Shown here one piece after another: positions 1-7,660 of a stretch of 25,365 nucleotides of DNA. The DNA lies in the IMG/VR virus record IMGVR_UViG_3300027704_000142, positions 1 to 25,365 of that record; one strand, given 5' to 3'. Below the pieces are notes generated by a model. That model was not told the origin of the DNA. It saw only the letters and a program-made list of their open reading frames with translations, and searched no databases. This stretch comes from a virus. Every line of letters starts with the position of its first letter. The stretch's first letter is position 1. Made by a program: the position numbers and the translations under genes.

Positions 1-242
1 GTATGAAGATGGGCGGTAAGGTTAAGCCCAAGGGTATGAAGATGGGCGGTAAGGTTAAGCCCAAGGGTATGAAGATGGGCGGTAAGGTTAAGCCCAAGGG
101 TATGAAGATGGGCGGTAAGGTTAAGCCCAAGGGTATGAAGATGGGCGGTAAGGTTAAGCCTAAAGGTATGAGAAATGGTGGAGTAATACAAGGAACACCA
201 GCATCTCAAGTATCTGGGACTAAGTTTAAAGGTGTGTTTTAA
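1..242 (+). CDS. Basic Lys/Gly/Met repeat protein, 5' end cut by window edge
   Basis: The visible part (79 residues from the first ATG at position 3) is five copies of an 11-residue unit, MKMGGKVKPKG, followed by a non-repeated 24-residue tail that starts MRNGG and ends KGVF. The two bases before position 3 (gt) fit the end of a further repeat codon, so the reading frame and the repeats probably continue to the left and the true start is outside the window. The protein is very basic, low in complexity and predicted to be disordered. It stops directly before the adaptor gene (TAA then ATG), in the position just upstream of head-tail connector genes. Similar short basic Met/Gly/Lys repeats occur in hypothetical proteins of marine phages, as I recall. 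A role in binding DNA or the virion is an inference from the charge only. Confidence 0.6.
   Translation, partial: MKMGGKVKPKGMKMGGKVKPKGMKMGGKVKPKGMKMGGKVKPKGMKMGGKVKPKGMRNGGVIQGTPASQVSGTKFKGVF
3..167 (+). repeat. 33-bp tandem repeat, five copies, in frame
   Basis: Five head-to-tail 33-bp units begin at 3, 36, 69, 102 and 135. Units 1-4 are identical; unit 5 differs at two third-codon positions (ccc to cct, aag to aaa). Each unit codes for MKMGGKVKPKG. The repeat probably continues beyond the left edge, since the two bases before unit 1 match the end of a unit. Confidence 0.95.
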
Positions 243-908
243 ATGACAACATCCAACTCTAGAGATTTTGAACTAGATGTAGGTGAGATAATAGAAGAAG
301 CCTACGAACGGTGTGGACTTGAAGTTCGCACCGGCTATGACGCTCGAACAGCTCGTCGTTCTTTAAACTTGATGTTCGCGGAGTGGGCTAATCGTGGTTT
401 AAATCTTTGGACTGTAAATCAAGAACTTGTTACTTTAACATCAGGCACAGCGGCGATCACTGTGTCGGATGATGTTGTGGATATTCTTGAAGTTATTGTG
501 CGTAGGAGCAGTACCGACTACGATATAACCAGAATAAGTCGTGGCGAATATGGAACAATTGCTAATAAGACTACAACAGGACGACCCAGCCAATACTTTT
601 TTGATCGTCAGATAACTCCTATTATTAACCTCTGGCCTGTGCCTGAGAACTCTACAGATCAGATATTGTATTATTACGTTCGTAGAATACAGGACGCAGA
701 CACTTTGGTGAATACCACGGATCTTCCTTTTCGATTTTATCCTTGTATGGTCGCAGGTCTTTCTTATTACTTAGCGATGAAGAGAGCTCCTGAAAGACTA
801 CAGATGTTAAAAGTTGTTTACGAAGAAGAGTTTCAGAGAGCCTCGGATGAAGACGAAGGCAGAACTCCTCTTAAACTTCAGCCTAGTATCCAGTATTTGA
901 GGGTGTAA
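243..908 (+). CDS. Head-tail adaptor-like structural protein
   Basis: 221 residues. The N-terminal part is helical, with an EIIEEAYERCGLE segment and an RTGYDARTARRSLN segment followed by LMFAEWANRGLNLW. A beta-rich middle (LTSGTAAITV, INLWPVPENS) and a C-terminal helical part (LPFRFYPCMVAGLSYYLAMK) follow. This arrangement matches, from memory, a protein common in marine podovirus-like genomes, annotated as a phage adaptor or structural protein and thought to be comparable to the P22 gp4 head-tail connector ring. It sits directly after the repeat protein (TAA-ATG, no gap) and before two further small connector-type genes, which supports a head-to-tail interface role. The family assignment is tentative; the virion role is more secure than the exact position. 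Confidence 0.6.
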   Translation: MTTSNSRDFELDVGEIIEEAYERCGLEVRTGYDARTARRSLNLMFAEWANRGLNLWTVNQELVTLTSGTAAITVSDDVVDILEVIVRRSSTDYDITRISRGEYGTIANKTTTGRPSQYFFDRQITPIINLWPVPENSTDQILYYYVRRIQDADTLVNTTDLPFRFYPCMVAGLSYYLAMKRAPERLQMLKVVYEEEFQRASDEDEGRTPLKLQPSIQYLRV

Positions 909-1229
909 ATGGCTTATGCTAGTGGAAGATATGCTTACGGAATTTCAGACAGATCGGGCTTTCGATATCGTCTGAAAGATATGAAGAAAGAATGGAATGG
1001 TCTTCTTGTTGGTCCAGATGAGTTTGAGCCGAAACACCCACAAATCATGGTTTCAAGACACGCAACTGATCCTCAAGCACTAAGAAACGCTCGGCCAGAA
1101 CCAAATATTGAAGCAGAGAGGGTAATTCAATATGGGTTTAACCCTGTAGGATATAATGATTATAACAATTTTGTTTCAAACAACTTGGTTGCTGCGGCCT
1201 CCATAGGAACAGTAACGGTGACAACATGA
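909..1229 (+). CDS. Small conserved virion-block protein ending in GTVTVTT
   Basis: 106 residues; starts directly after the preceding stop codon. The N-terminal third (SDRSGFRYRLKDMKKEWNG) is basic and aromatic, followed by LLVGPDEFEPKHPQ and a Pro/Arg-rich stretch (TDPQALRNARPEP). I recall this pattern in unannotated proteins of marine phages beside adaptor genes, but I know no assigned function. The C-terminus ends IGTVTVTT, and almost the same ending (GSVTVTT) occurs in the protein at 7660-7971. Its stop overlaps the next start as ATGA, suggesting coupled translation with the next adaptor-like gene. No catalytic motif is visible. Confidence 0.6.
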   Translation: MAYASGRYAYGISDRSGFRYRLKDMKKEWNGLLVGPDEFEPKHPQIMVSRHATDPQALRNARPEPNIEAERVIQYGFNPVGYNDYNNFVSNNLVAAASIGTVTVTT

Positions 1230-2083
1230 GCTATACATACACTCAACTAAAACAAGCAGTACAAGATTTTACACAGAACGATGAAGTGACCTTTATAAAT
1301 AATCTTCCCGTGTTTATAAAAACTGCGGAAGAAAGAATTTTAAAAAATGTTCAACTTACTTTGTTCCGAAGAAACGTATCAGGAACCGCAACAAATGGGA
1401 ATCAATTTCTTGCAGTCCCTTCTGACTATCTTTCTTCGTTTTCTTTAAGTCTTGCTGGAGCTGACGGGAACAAGTTTTTTTTAGAAAAGAAAAACATTAG
1501 TTTTCTTCAAGAATATACTCCTAATTCTTCTACAACGGGGTCTTCCCGATATTATGCTGATTATGACATTAACAATTTTATACTAGCACCTGCTCCCAAC
1601 GCCGCTTTTACTGCGGAGTTGCACTATTTTTATAGGCCAACAAGTATTACATCGAACACTTTTTTACTTACTCTTGTTCCGGTCATTGGGACTTTTACAA
1701 CGAGTGACACAATAACGGGAGGTACTAGCGCAGTTAGTACTACTGTAAATGCCGTGCCGTCTTCTACTACATTAACCGTTGAGATCCCTGGAGGTTCTTT
1801 TTCTGTTGGAGAAACAATAACGGGTAGTTCTAGTGGTGCGACGGGAACGTTGTCTTCTATCGGTGCGGACACAGCATTAACTTGGTTAAGTGAAAACGCT
1901 GATATGGCTCTATTATACGGGTCTTTGATTGAAGCGTATATTTTTATGAAGGGGGAACAGGATGTTATGGGCATGTACAATCAAAGGTTTCAAGAAGCGA
2001 TAGTAGGTGTTAAGATGCTGGGAGAAGCTAAAGAACCTATTGATGAGGATAGGGCTGGATTGTTAATAAGGGATAGACAATAA
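1226..2083 (+). CDS. Second phage adaptor-like protein with an inserted beta-rich repeat domain
   Basis: 285 residues. The N-terminal part (TYTQLKQAVQDFTQ, FIKTAEERILKNVQLTLFRRN, VPSDYLSSFSLSL) and the C-terminal part (ALTWLSENADMALLYGSLIEAYIFMKGEQD, YNQRFQEAIVGVKMLGEAK, split here) read as one adaptor-type family that I recall from marine phages. Between them, at about residues 143-214, is a Thr/Ser/Gly-rich stretch holding two related units, FTTSDTITGGTSAVSTTV and FSVGETITGSSSGATGTL. It appears to interrupt the strand that normally joins HYFYRPTSIT to TWLSENAD. The gene overlaps its upstream neighbour by ATGA and its downstream neighbour by one base (TAATG). The likely place is the head-tail or tail-tube interface; the inserted domain may face outward. 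Confidence 0.6.
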   Translation: MSYTYTQLKQAVQDFTQNDEVTFINNLPVFIKTAEERILKNVQLTLFRRNVSGTATNGNQFLAVPSDYLSSFSLSLAGADGNKFFLEKKNISFLQEYTPNSSTTGSSRYYADYDINNFILAPAPNAAFTAELHYFYRPTSITSNTFLLTLVPVIGTFTTSDTITGGTSAVSTTVNAVPSSTTLTVEIPGGSFSVGETITGSSSGATGTLSSIGADTALTWLSENADMALLYGSLIEAYIFMKGEQDVMGMYNQRFQEAIVGVKMLGEAKEPIDEDRAGLLIRDRQ

Positions 2084-2373
2084 TGTTAACAGAACCAATA
2101 GGAATTACAGTCGGATCAGTAGGGGTTCAGACAACGGACAACAGAGGGTTCACTCCAGAAGAAACAGCGATGCGATGTGTTGATAAGATTATAGGTATAT
2201 CGGACAATGCACATCCTGCAATACGAGATCAGGCTCACGCCTATCGAAAAGAAATGGAAAAAATAATTGCAATTTATATGGTTCAGGCTATTAAAAGCGA
2301 TAGAACTACGGTATATAATGCAATTAAAGATTCTGGAAACCTTAAACTTGCCGAATATATAAGGAGAATGTAA
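2083..2373 (+). CDS. Small helical protein of unknown function in the virion block
   Basis: 96 residues. The first 25 residues are beta-like (EPIGITVGSVGVQTTDNRGFT), followed by a mostly helical body with EETAMRCVDKIIG, HPAIRDQAHAYRKEMEKIIAI and DSGNLKLAEYIRRM. There is no signal peptide or membrane segment. It overlaps both neighbours by one base (TAATG at each end), so it is embedded in a translationally coupled run of structural genes. I recall similar small proteins after adaptor genes in marine phages, without a function. A minor structural or assembly role is an inference from position. Confidence 0.6.
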   Translation: MLTEPIGITVGSVGVQTTDNRGFTPEETAMRCVDKIIGISDNAHPAIRDQAHAYRKEMEKIIAIYMVQAIKSDRTTVYNAIKDSGNLKLAEYIRRM

Positions 2374-2807
2374 TGGCTTTTAATGGCAATTTTTTATGCA
2401 CCTCGTTCAAAGTAGAACTAATGAAGGGGGTACACAATTTTACAGCAGCAAGTGACCAGTTTAAAGTAGCTCTGTACGACAACAGTGCTACCTTTACCGC
2501 TGCGACTACTGCGTACACCTCAACCAACGAAATCAGCGGTACAAACTATACTGCTAAAGGAAACTTTTTAACAAGTGTGACACCTGTGGCTAGTAGCACA
2601 ACAGCTTTAACTGATTTTGCAGATGAAGTGTTTAGCACCGTAACAATATCAGCAGTACGAGGAGCTTTGATATTTAATGAAGCAGCTACTAGTGACCCAA
2701 CAGTTTGTGTATTAGATTTTGGTGCAGATAAAGCAGCAAGTTCTGGTGATTTTACGATTGTGTTTCCAACTGCCGATGCGAGTAATGCGATTATCAGGAT
2801 AGCCTAA
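2373..2807 (+). CDS. Predicted beta-rich virion structural protein
   Basis: 144 residues, Thr/Ala/Ser-rich, with the alternating pattern of a beta-sandwich: FKVALYDNSATFTAATTAYTS, then NEISGTNYTAKGNFL, then FSTVTISAVRGALIFNE and a final VCVLDFGADKAASSGDFTIV region (split here). There is only one short helix near the N-terminus. It resembles unannotated phage structural proteins with the core pattern LYD.SA.....T.Y....E..G..Y. It overlaps the previous gene by TAATG and is joined to the next by TAATG. A head-fibre, decoration or tail-surface role is possible; no specific family can be named. Confidence 0.55.
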   Translation: MAFNGNFLCTSFKVELMKGVHNFTAASDQFKVALYDNSATFTAATTAYTSTNEISGTNYTAKGNFLTSVTPVASSTTALTDFADEVFSTVTISAVRGALIFNEAATSDPTVCVLDFGADKAASSGDFTIVFPTADASNAIIRIA

Positions 2808-3400
2808 TGTCTATCAACAACGTAGCTGCATTTCAAGGTTGGAATAGTTCCGTACAAGGTTGGAACACGGGAACTTGGAATACGAACGTAGCTTATTCGG
2901 TTACTGCTACAGGTAGTGTTGGTGCTGTAACAGGTATTACATCTATAAGTGTTTCTGTTACAGGGGTTGCAGGAACATCTGCGTTAGGTAATATATTTTC
3001 TACAAATGTAGGAGTGAGTGCAACAGGAGGTGTTGGTTCTACAACCGTTGTTGGTCTTGCTAATGTTTCTGTTACAGGAGTTGCAGGGACCTCTGCAGTT
3101 GGTTCTACAACCGTTGTTGGTCTTGCTAATGTTTCTGTTACAGGGGTTGCAGGAACATCTGCATTAGGTAGTTTCTTTACCACAAATACAATGGTAACGA
3201 TGACCGCTTCTGTAAACAGTGCGACGGCAGAGACTGTTGGCGAGGCAAACATAGAAGTAACAGGAGTAAGCGCAACTGGGCTAGTGACCGCTATAACGGA
3301 CTTTCCTGTAGTTTGGGGGCAGATTATACCTAGTCAAACCCCCAATTTTAGTGCAATATCACCTAATCAAGATCCTTCTTGGACAGACGTAGCAGCATAG
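2807..3400 (+). CDS. Repetitive VTGVAG-type surface or structural protein
   Basis: 197 residues, almost free of charge and made mainly of Val, Thr, Gly, Ser and Ala. The N-terminus has three Trp-containing motifs (GWNSS, GWNTGTW). Residues from about 30 to 155 hold repeated beta units based on SVTGVAGTSALG; two of them are exact 22-residue tandem copies. The C-terminal part returns to a Trp/Pro-rich composition (VVWGQIIPSQTPNF, DPSWTDV). The composition suggests stacked beta-strands or a fibre shaft. It is placed directly before the tail fibre gene, with a 12-bp gap that carries the next gene's ribosome binding site (AGAGG). It could be a fibre base or tail appendage; this is inferred from composition and position. 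Confidence 0.55.
   Translation: MSINNVAAFQGWNSSVQGWNTGTWNTNVAYSVTATGSVGAVTGITSISVSVTGVAGTSALGNIFSTNVGVSATGGVGSTTVVGLANVSVTGVAGTSAVGSTTVVGLANVSVTGVAGTSALGSFFTTNTMVTMTASVNSATAETVGEANIEVTGVSATGLVTAITDFPVVWGQIIPSQTPNFSAISPNQDPSWTDVAA
3032..3163 (+). repeat. 66-bp in-frame tandem duplication
   Basis: Two adjacent 66-bp copies, 3032-3097 and 3098-3163, code for the same 22 residues (VGSTTVVGLANV then SVTGVAGTSA). They differ only at a few positions near their ends (ggagttgcagggacctct against ggggttgcaggaacatct). More diverged VTGVAGTSALG units flank them on both sides. The near identity points to a recent duplication or to exchange between copies. Confidence 0.9.
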
Positions 3401-3412
3401 AGGTAAATAAAC

Positions 3413-5482
3413 ATGGCAAGTGTATATACAAATGATCTAAGATTAGAAGAAATTGGGTCAGGAGAACAATCAGGGACGTGGGGGGATACAACCAACACGA
3501 ACCTAGAACTTATAGCAGAAGGTCTTAGTTTTGGAACAGAGGCCATAACAACAAATGCAAATACGCATACTTCCACAGTTGCGGATGGAGCTTCCGATCC
3601 TGCCCGTTCTATGTATATTAAATACACAGGAGCTTTAGATTCTGATTGTACAATCACAATTGCTCCAAATACTTTATCTAGAGTTCACATTATTGAGAAT
3701 GCCACTACGGATAGTGGAAGTTCTGGCCCCTACAATATACTTATATCGCAGGGTGATGGCGATGCAAAGGTAACTATTCCTAAAGGCCATAAAAAGGTGG
3801 TTTATTTAGATGGTGCAGGTTCTGGAGGTGTTGTTGTTGATGCCTTTACCGATTTAAATGTTCCTAGTCTTTTTGTTAAAAACCCCGGAACAGGAGACAA
3901 TAGTACCGCTTTATTGACTTTGCAAACAGCGGAAGCTGACATTGCAGCGAACGATGTATTAGGAAAAATATCTTTTCAGGCTCCAGATGAGGGAACAGGA
4001 ACAGACGCTAATCTTATTGCTGCTGCTATTCAGGCTATCTCTGAAGGTGACTTCAGTTCTTCTAGCAATGCTACAAGCCTAAACTTTATGACAGGAGCTT
4101 CAGAAGCTGCTGCTACTAAGATGACGCTTACTTCTGGAGGTAATCTCACAGTTACAGGAGTTGGAACATTTGCTTCACTCGACATCTCTGGTGACATAGA
4201 CGTAGACGGCACAAGCAACCTAGATATAATAGACGTAGATGGCGCAGCTAACTTTGCAGCGACTGTGACGTTTGCAGATGGTGTAAATATTATTACTGCT
4301 TCAGCAGGTACAGCTAACGTACGCTTGGGTAGCAACGCAGGAACCTCAATAGAATCTGGCGGTAACAACAACGTATGCATTGGCGATGAATCTGGAACGT
4401 CACTTACAACTGGGGATGAGAATACCTTTGTTGGTCACGCATCAGGCGATGCTGTGGATAGAGGTCATAATAATGTGGCTATTGGTAAAAACGCTTTAAG
4501 TGCTGAGGTATTTGGGTGTAGGTCTGTTGCTATTGGTCACGCTGCACTATTTAGCCAAACATTTTCAAGTGAAACAAATGCTTTAAATGTTGCCATTGGT
4601 TTCTCTTCGGGAGCAGCGATAATTTCAGGACAAAATAACACCCTCATTGGTGGATCAGCGGGTGGAGCAATCAATACAGGGGACCAAAACACTATTGTAG
4701 GAACTAATGCGGGTGATGCTTTAAACACAGGTAACAAAAATGTAGCTGTTGGCAGAGATGCTTTAACTGGTGGTACAACCTATGATGGTAACACAGCCAT
4801 CGGTTGGCAAGCATTAAAGGTTGCTGATAATACATCTGGTGCAGATGGAAATAATGTAGCCATAGGTGCTGATGCTGCTTCTGCTGTTACTTCAGGAATA
4901 AAAAATGTTTTAATTGGTGTTTCATGTGCAGCTGCTTTAAGAACTGGCGGTGGAAATGTTATGATTGGTCAAGGTACGAATGTAAGTGCAGCAGCGGCAG
5001 AAAATCAAATAACTATAGGTCAAGCTATAGCGTGTGACCAAGACTCTCAAGTTACAATAGGTAAAACAAGTAATGTTGTAAAACTTGAGTTTGATACAGA
5101 CGCAACTTGGACAAGAAGTTCTGATGTTCGTAAAAAGAAAAACATAGAAAACTCTACACTAGGTTTAGATTTTGTTAATGATTTACGTCCTGTAACTTTT
5201 GAGTGGAAACCAAACAATGAGTTTCCTAAAGATTTTACAGAGTACAGTGAAAAAAATAACATGACAACAGGTGTAACTATGCACGGTATGATTGCACAGG
5301 AAGTTAAGTCTGCATTAGATAACGCAGAAGTAGATAACTTTGGTGGATGGAAAGAAGATAATGATGGCTCACAACGTATAGCTCAAGATATGTTTATCTA
5401 TCCTCTGATTAAAGCAATGCAAGAGTTATCTGCACAGGTTGATACACTTAAAGCAGAAATTAAGGAGTTAAAGAATGGATAG
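3413..5482 (+). CDS. Tail fibre/spike protein with S74 intramolecular chaperone
   Basis: 689 residues. The N-terminal segment (NDLRLEEIGSGEQSGTWG, then TTNTNLELI) is a conserved virion-anchoring motif of phage fibres. Residues 90-310 are beta-rich. From about 317 to 560 there are some fourteen units of the form NN(V/T)xIGxxAG or NVAIGxxAL, like the left-handed beta-roll of YadA-type trimeric adhesin heads. The C-terminal 120 residues match the peptidase S74 / endosialidase chaperone family: SSDVRKKKNIENS with the Ser570-Asp571 dyad, then LRPVTFEWK, HGMIAQEV and a C-terminal coiled coil (MQELSAQVDTLKAEIKELK). In this family the chaperone trimerises the fibre and then cuts itself off just before the Ser. 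The likely role is host receptor binding. The ribosome binding site AGAGG lies 9 bases before the ATG. Confidence 0.9.
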   Translation: MASVYTNDLRLEEIGSGEQSGTWGDTTNTNLELIAEGLSFGTEAITTNANTHTSTVADGASDPARSMYIKYTGALDSDCTITIAPNTLSRVHIIENATTDSGSSGPYNILISQGDGDAKVTIPKGHKKVVYLDGAGSGGVVVDAFTDLNVPSLFVKNPGTGDNSTALLTLQTAEADIAANDVLGKISFQAPDEGTGTDANLIAAAIQAISEGDFSSSSNATSLNFMTGASEAAATKMTLTSGGNLTVTGVGTFASLDISGDIDVDGTSNLDIIDVDGAANFAATVTFADGVNIITASAGTANVRLGSNAGTSIESGGNNNVCIGDESGTSLTTGDENTFVGHASGDAVDRGHNNVAIGKNALSAEVFGCRSVAIGHAALFSQTFSSETNALNVAIGFSSGAAIISGQNNTLIGGSAGGAINTGDQNTIVGTNAGDALNTGNKNVAVGRDALTGGTTYDGNTAIGWQALKVADNTSGADGNNVAIGADAASAVTSGIKNVLIGVSCAAALRTGGGNVMIGQGTNVSAAAAENQITIGQAIACDQDSQVTIGKTSNVVKLEFDTDATWTRSSDVRKKKNIENSTLGLDFVNDLRPVTFEWKPNNEFPKDFTEYSEKNNMTTGVTMHGMIAQEVKSALDNAEVDNFGGWKEDNDGSQRIAQDMFIYPLIKAMQELSAQVDTLKAEIKELKNG

Positions 5483-5720
5483 AACAGATGAGCAAAAAGC
5501 TCAAGATTATACAGCTATAGGTAACATTGTAAATGTTATTACAAATGTTATTGCAGGAGATGCTGATGTAATAGGGGATATGACTGTAGCCTATAGAAAA
5601 GAAAAAGTAAAAAGAAACTACCAAGCATTAGAAGTTATGAAAGCCTATGACGATTGGGGTTCAGAAAATATGACGGCTGCTACAAATGCAATAGCAGCAG
5701 GTAAAACATTCGTAGGCTAA
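5475..5720 (+). CDS. Small unknown protein following the tail fibre
   Basis: 81 residues; it begins inside the last codons of the fibre gene (8-nt overlap), with AAGGAG 6-11 bases upstream inside the coiled-coil codons. The sequence is helical: DEQKAQDYTAIGNIVNVITNV, a short acidic turn (GDADVIGDM) and a basic helix (AYRKEKVKRNYQALEVMKAY). No family is recognised. Tight coupling to the fibre gene would suit a fibre assembly factor or a small tail component, but this rests only on position. Confidence 0.55.
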   Translation: MDRTDEQKAQDYTAIGNIVNVITNVIAGDADVIGDMTVAYRKEKVKRNYQALEVMKAYDDWGSENMTAATNAIAAGKTFVG

Positions 5721-5734
5721 AAGGATATATCTGA

Positions 5735-7660
5735 ATGCCCTTAACGAAGTTACAATTTAAGCCGGGTGTTAATAGAGAAACAACTTCTTATTCTAACGAG
5801 GGCGGTTGGTTTGATATAGACAAAACACGCTTTCGGTTTGGGTTTCCAGAAAAGATAGGTGGTTGGTTAAAAGACACGAATACTGCATTTTTAGGCAGTT
5901 GTAGAGCTTTGCATCCTTGGTTAGCGTTAGATGGTACACAGTTTCTTGGTATTGGAACTCATCTTAAATACTATATAAAAGAAGGTGGTGGATACAACGA
6001 TATAACTCCTCTTCGAGCGACAACTACAAACGGTATTGTCTTTGCAGCTACAAATGGTTCCTCTACTATTACAGCTACGGATAATGCTCATGGAGCAGGA
6101 ATAGGTGATTTTGTAACTATAACAGATGCAGCTACTCTTGGCGGTGTTATAACCGCAGGAGTTTTAAATCAAGAATATCAAGTGGTATCTGTTCCTACTG
6201 GTAATACATTTACCTTTGTAGCTAGGGTTGCGGATACCTCCATAGGAAGTATTACAACAACGGCAGGACTAAACCCAGTTCCTGTTGTGGCGAATGCAAG
6301 TGACAGTGGTAATGGTGGTTCAGCAGCCGACGCCGCCTATCAAGTGACTGTTGGTTTAGATACTCAAGTTGGAGGTAACGGTTGGAACGCAGGATCTTAT
6401 GGTCGTGGAACTTGGAATAGCTCCGCCGATCTTAGCGTTAGTGGTTTGACTTTAAGAATATGGAGCCATGATAACTTTGGTGAGGATCTTATACTTAATG
6501 CTAGAGATGGTGGAATATTCTACTGGGATAAATCTAGTGGTACAGGAGCAAGAGCCGTGGAGCTTTCGTCTTTATCCGGTTCAAATTTAGCACCAACAAT
6601 AGCAAAGAAGGTTCTTGTTTCTGATGCAGACAGGCACATTATAGCGTTTGGGTGTGACCCTGAGACAGCAATAGGAACACAAGATCCACTTTTAATACGT
6701 TTTAGTTCTCAAGAAAGTTTAACAAGTTGGCGGACGTTACCAACTAACACCGCTGGTGAACTTCGTCTTGGCTCTGGTTCTGAAATTGTAACGGCTATTG
6801 AAACACGACAACAGGTTCTTGTGTTTACAGATGAATCACTTCACGCTATGCAATTCTTAGGGCCCCCATTTACTTTTGGTATTTCCGTTATATCTGAAAA
6901 CATCACAATAGCTGGCCCACTTGCTGCTATAGCGGTTGAAGATATGGTATTTTGGATGGGCAAACAAGAGTTCTATATTTATGGCGGCGGTGTTCAAAGG
7001 CTTCCTTGCACCGTAAGAGATTACATCTTTACGGATTTTAATTTGTTACAATCGGAAAAAGTAACAGCAGGAACAAACAATTCTTTTTCTGAAGTGTGGT
7101 GGTTTTACCCCAGTAAGAATAGTGTTGAGAATGATAAGTATGTTATTTACAACTATCAACAAAAGATTTGGTACTACGGTAACTTGTCTCGGACCGTGTG
7201 GTTGGATAGAGGTATTGAAGTTAATCCTTTAGCAGCAGGAACTGATCATTACTTATATTCGCACGAAAGTGGCTTTGATGATGGCAGTACAGAGCCGGTA
7301 TCCGCTATAGCGGCGCACATTGAGTCAAGTCAAATTGACATTGGAGATGGAGATCGTTTTTCTTTTGTTAATAGAGTTATCCCGGACATAGCTTTTAGAA
7401 ACTCTACATCTGAATCTCCTTCCGCAACACTAACTCTCAAGGGTCGAAATTATCCTGGAGGAGGTTACTTGCAAACAGATGCGAACGCTGTTACTCAAAC
7501 CACCGGAGGAACATCGACTGTTATAGAACAGTTTACCGAGCAAGTTAACCTTCGTGTTAGAGGGAGGTCCCTTGCACTTAGGTTATCTTCATCTGACATA
7601 GGCGTTACTTGGCGGTTAGGTTCTCCTCGAATAGACATTAAGCCTGATGGAAGAAGATAA
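5735..7660 (+). CDS. Large tail protein, possibly P22 gp10-like stabilisation/hub protein
   Basis: 641 residues, beta-rich throughout. It opens PLTKLQFKPGVNRETTSYSN, then GGWFDIDKTRFRFGFPEKIGG (split here). The middle holds blade-like repeats (VLVSDADRHIIAFGC, SSQESLTSWRTLPTNTAG, QQVLVFTDESLHAMQFLG, MVFWMGKQEFYIYGGG) that look like a beta-propeller, then WWFYPS and KYVIYNYQQKIWYYG. The C-terminus has SATLTLKGRNYPGGG and EQVNLRVRGRSLALRL, a beta domain. The layout suits the P22 gp10 / packaged-DNA stabilisation group, in which a propeller-like protein closes the tail below the adaptor ring. A Thr/Gly-rich region at about residues 95-210 may be an insertion. The family call is by memory of pattern, not by alignment. 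Start: AAGGA 9 bases upstream. Confidence 0.6.
   Translation: MPLTKLQFKPGVNRETTSYSNEGGWFDIDKTRFRFGFPEKIGGWLKDTNTAFLGSCRALHPWLALDGTQFLGIGTHLKYYIKEGGGYNDITPLRATTTNGIVFAATNGSSTITATDNAHGAGIGDFVTITDAATLGGVITAGVLNQEYQVVSVPTGNTFTFVARVADTSIGSITTTAGLNPVPVVANASDSGNGGSAADAAYQVTVGLDTQVGGNGWNAGSYGRGTWNSSADLSVSGLTLRIWSHDNFGEDLILNARDGGIFYWDKSSGTGARAVELSSLSGSNLAPTIAKKVLVSDADRHIIAFGCDPETAIGTQDPLLIRFSSQESLTSWRTLPTNTAGELRLGSGSEIVTAIETRQQVLVFTDESLHAMQFLGPPFTFGISVISENITIAGPLAAIAVEDMVFWMGKQEFYIYGGGVQRLPCTVRDYIFTDFNLLQSEKVTAGTNNSFSEVWWFYPSKNSVENDKYVIYNYQQKIWYYGNLSRTVWLDRGIEVNPLAAGTDHYLYSHESGFDDGSTEPVSAIAAHIESSQIDIGDGDRFSFVNRVIPDIAFRNSTSESPSATLTLKGRNYPGGGYLQTDANAVTQTTGGTSTVIEQFTEQVNLRVRGRSLALRLSSSDIGVTWRLGSPRIDIKPDGRR

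Noticed and set aside
3-167. CRISPR-like or regulatory repeat array at the left edge
   Set aside because: The units are head-to-tail without spacers and are in frame as coding sequence.
4030-4737. Antisense open frames inside the tail fibre gene
   Set aside because: They are Val/Pro/Ala-rich mirror translations of the repetitive fibre codons, without start signals or family likeness.
3413-5482. Diversity-generating retroelement acting on the fibre
   Set aside because: No reverse transcriptase gene and no template-repeat/variable-repeat pair was seen in the window.
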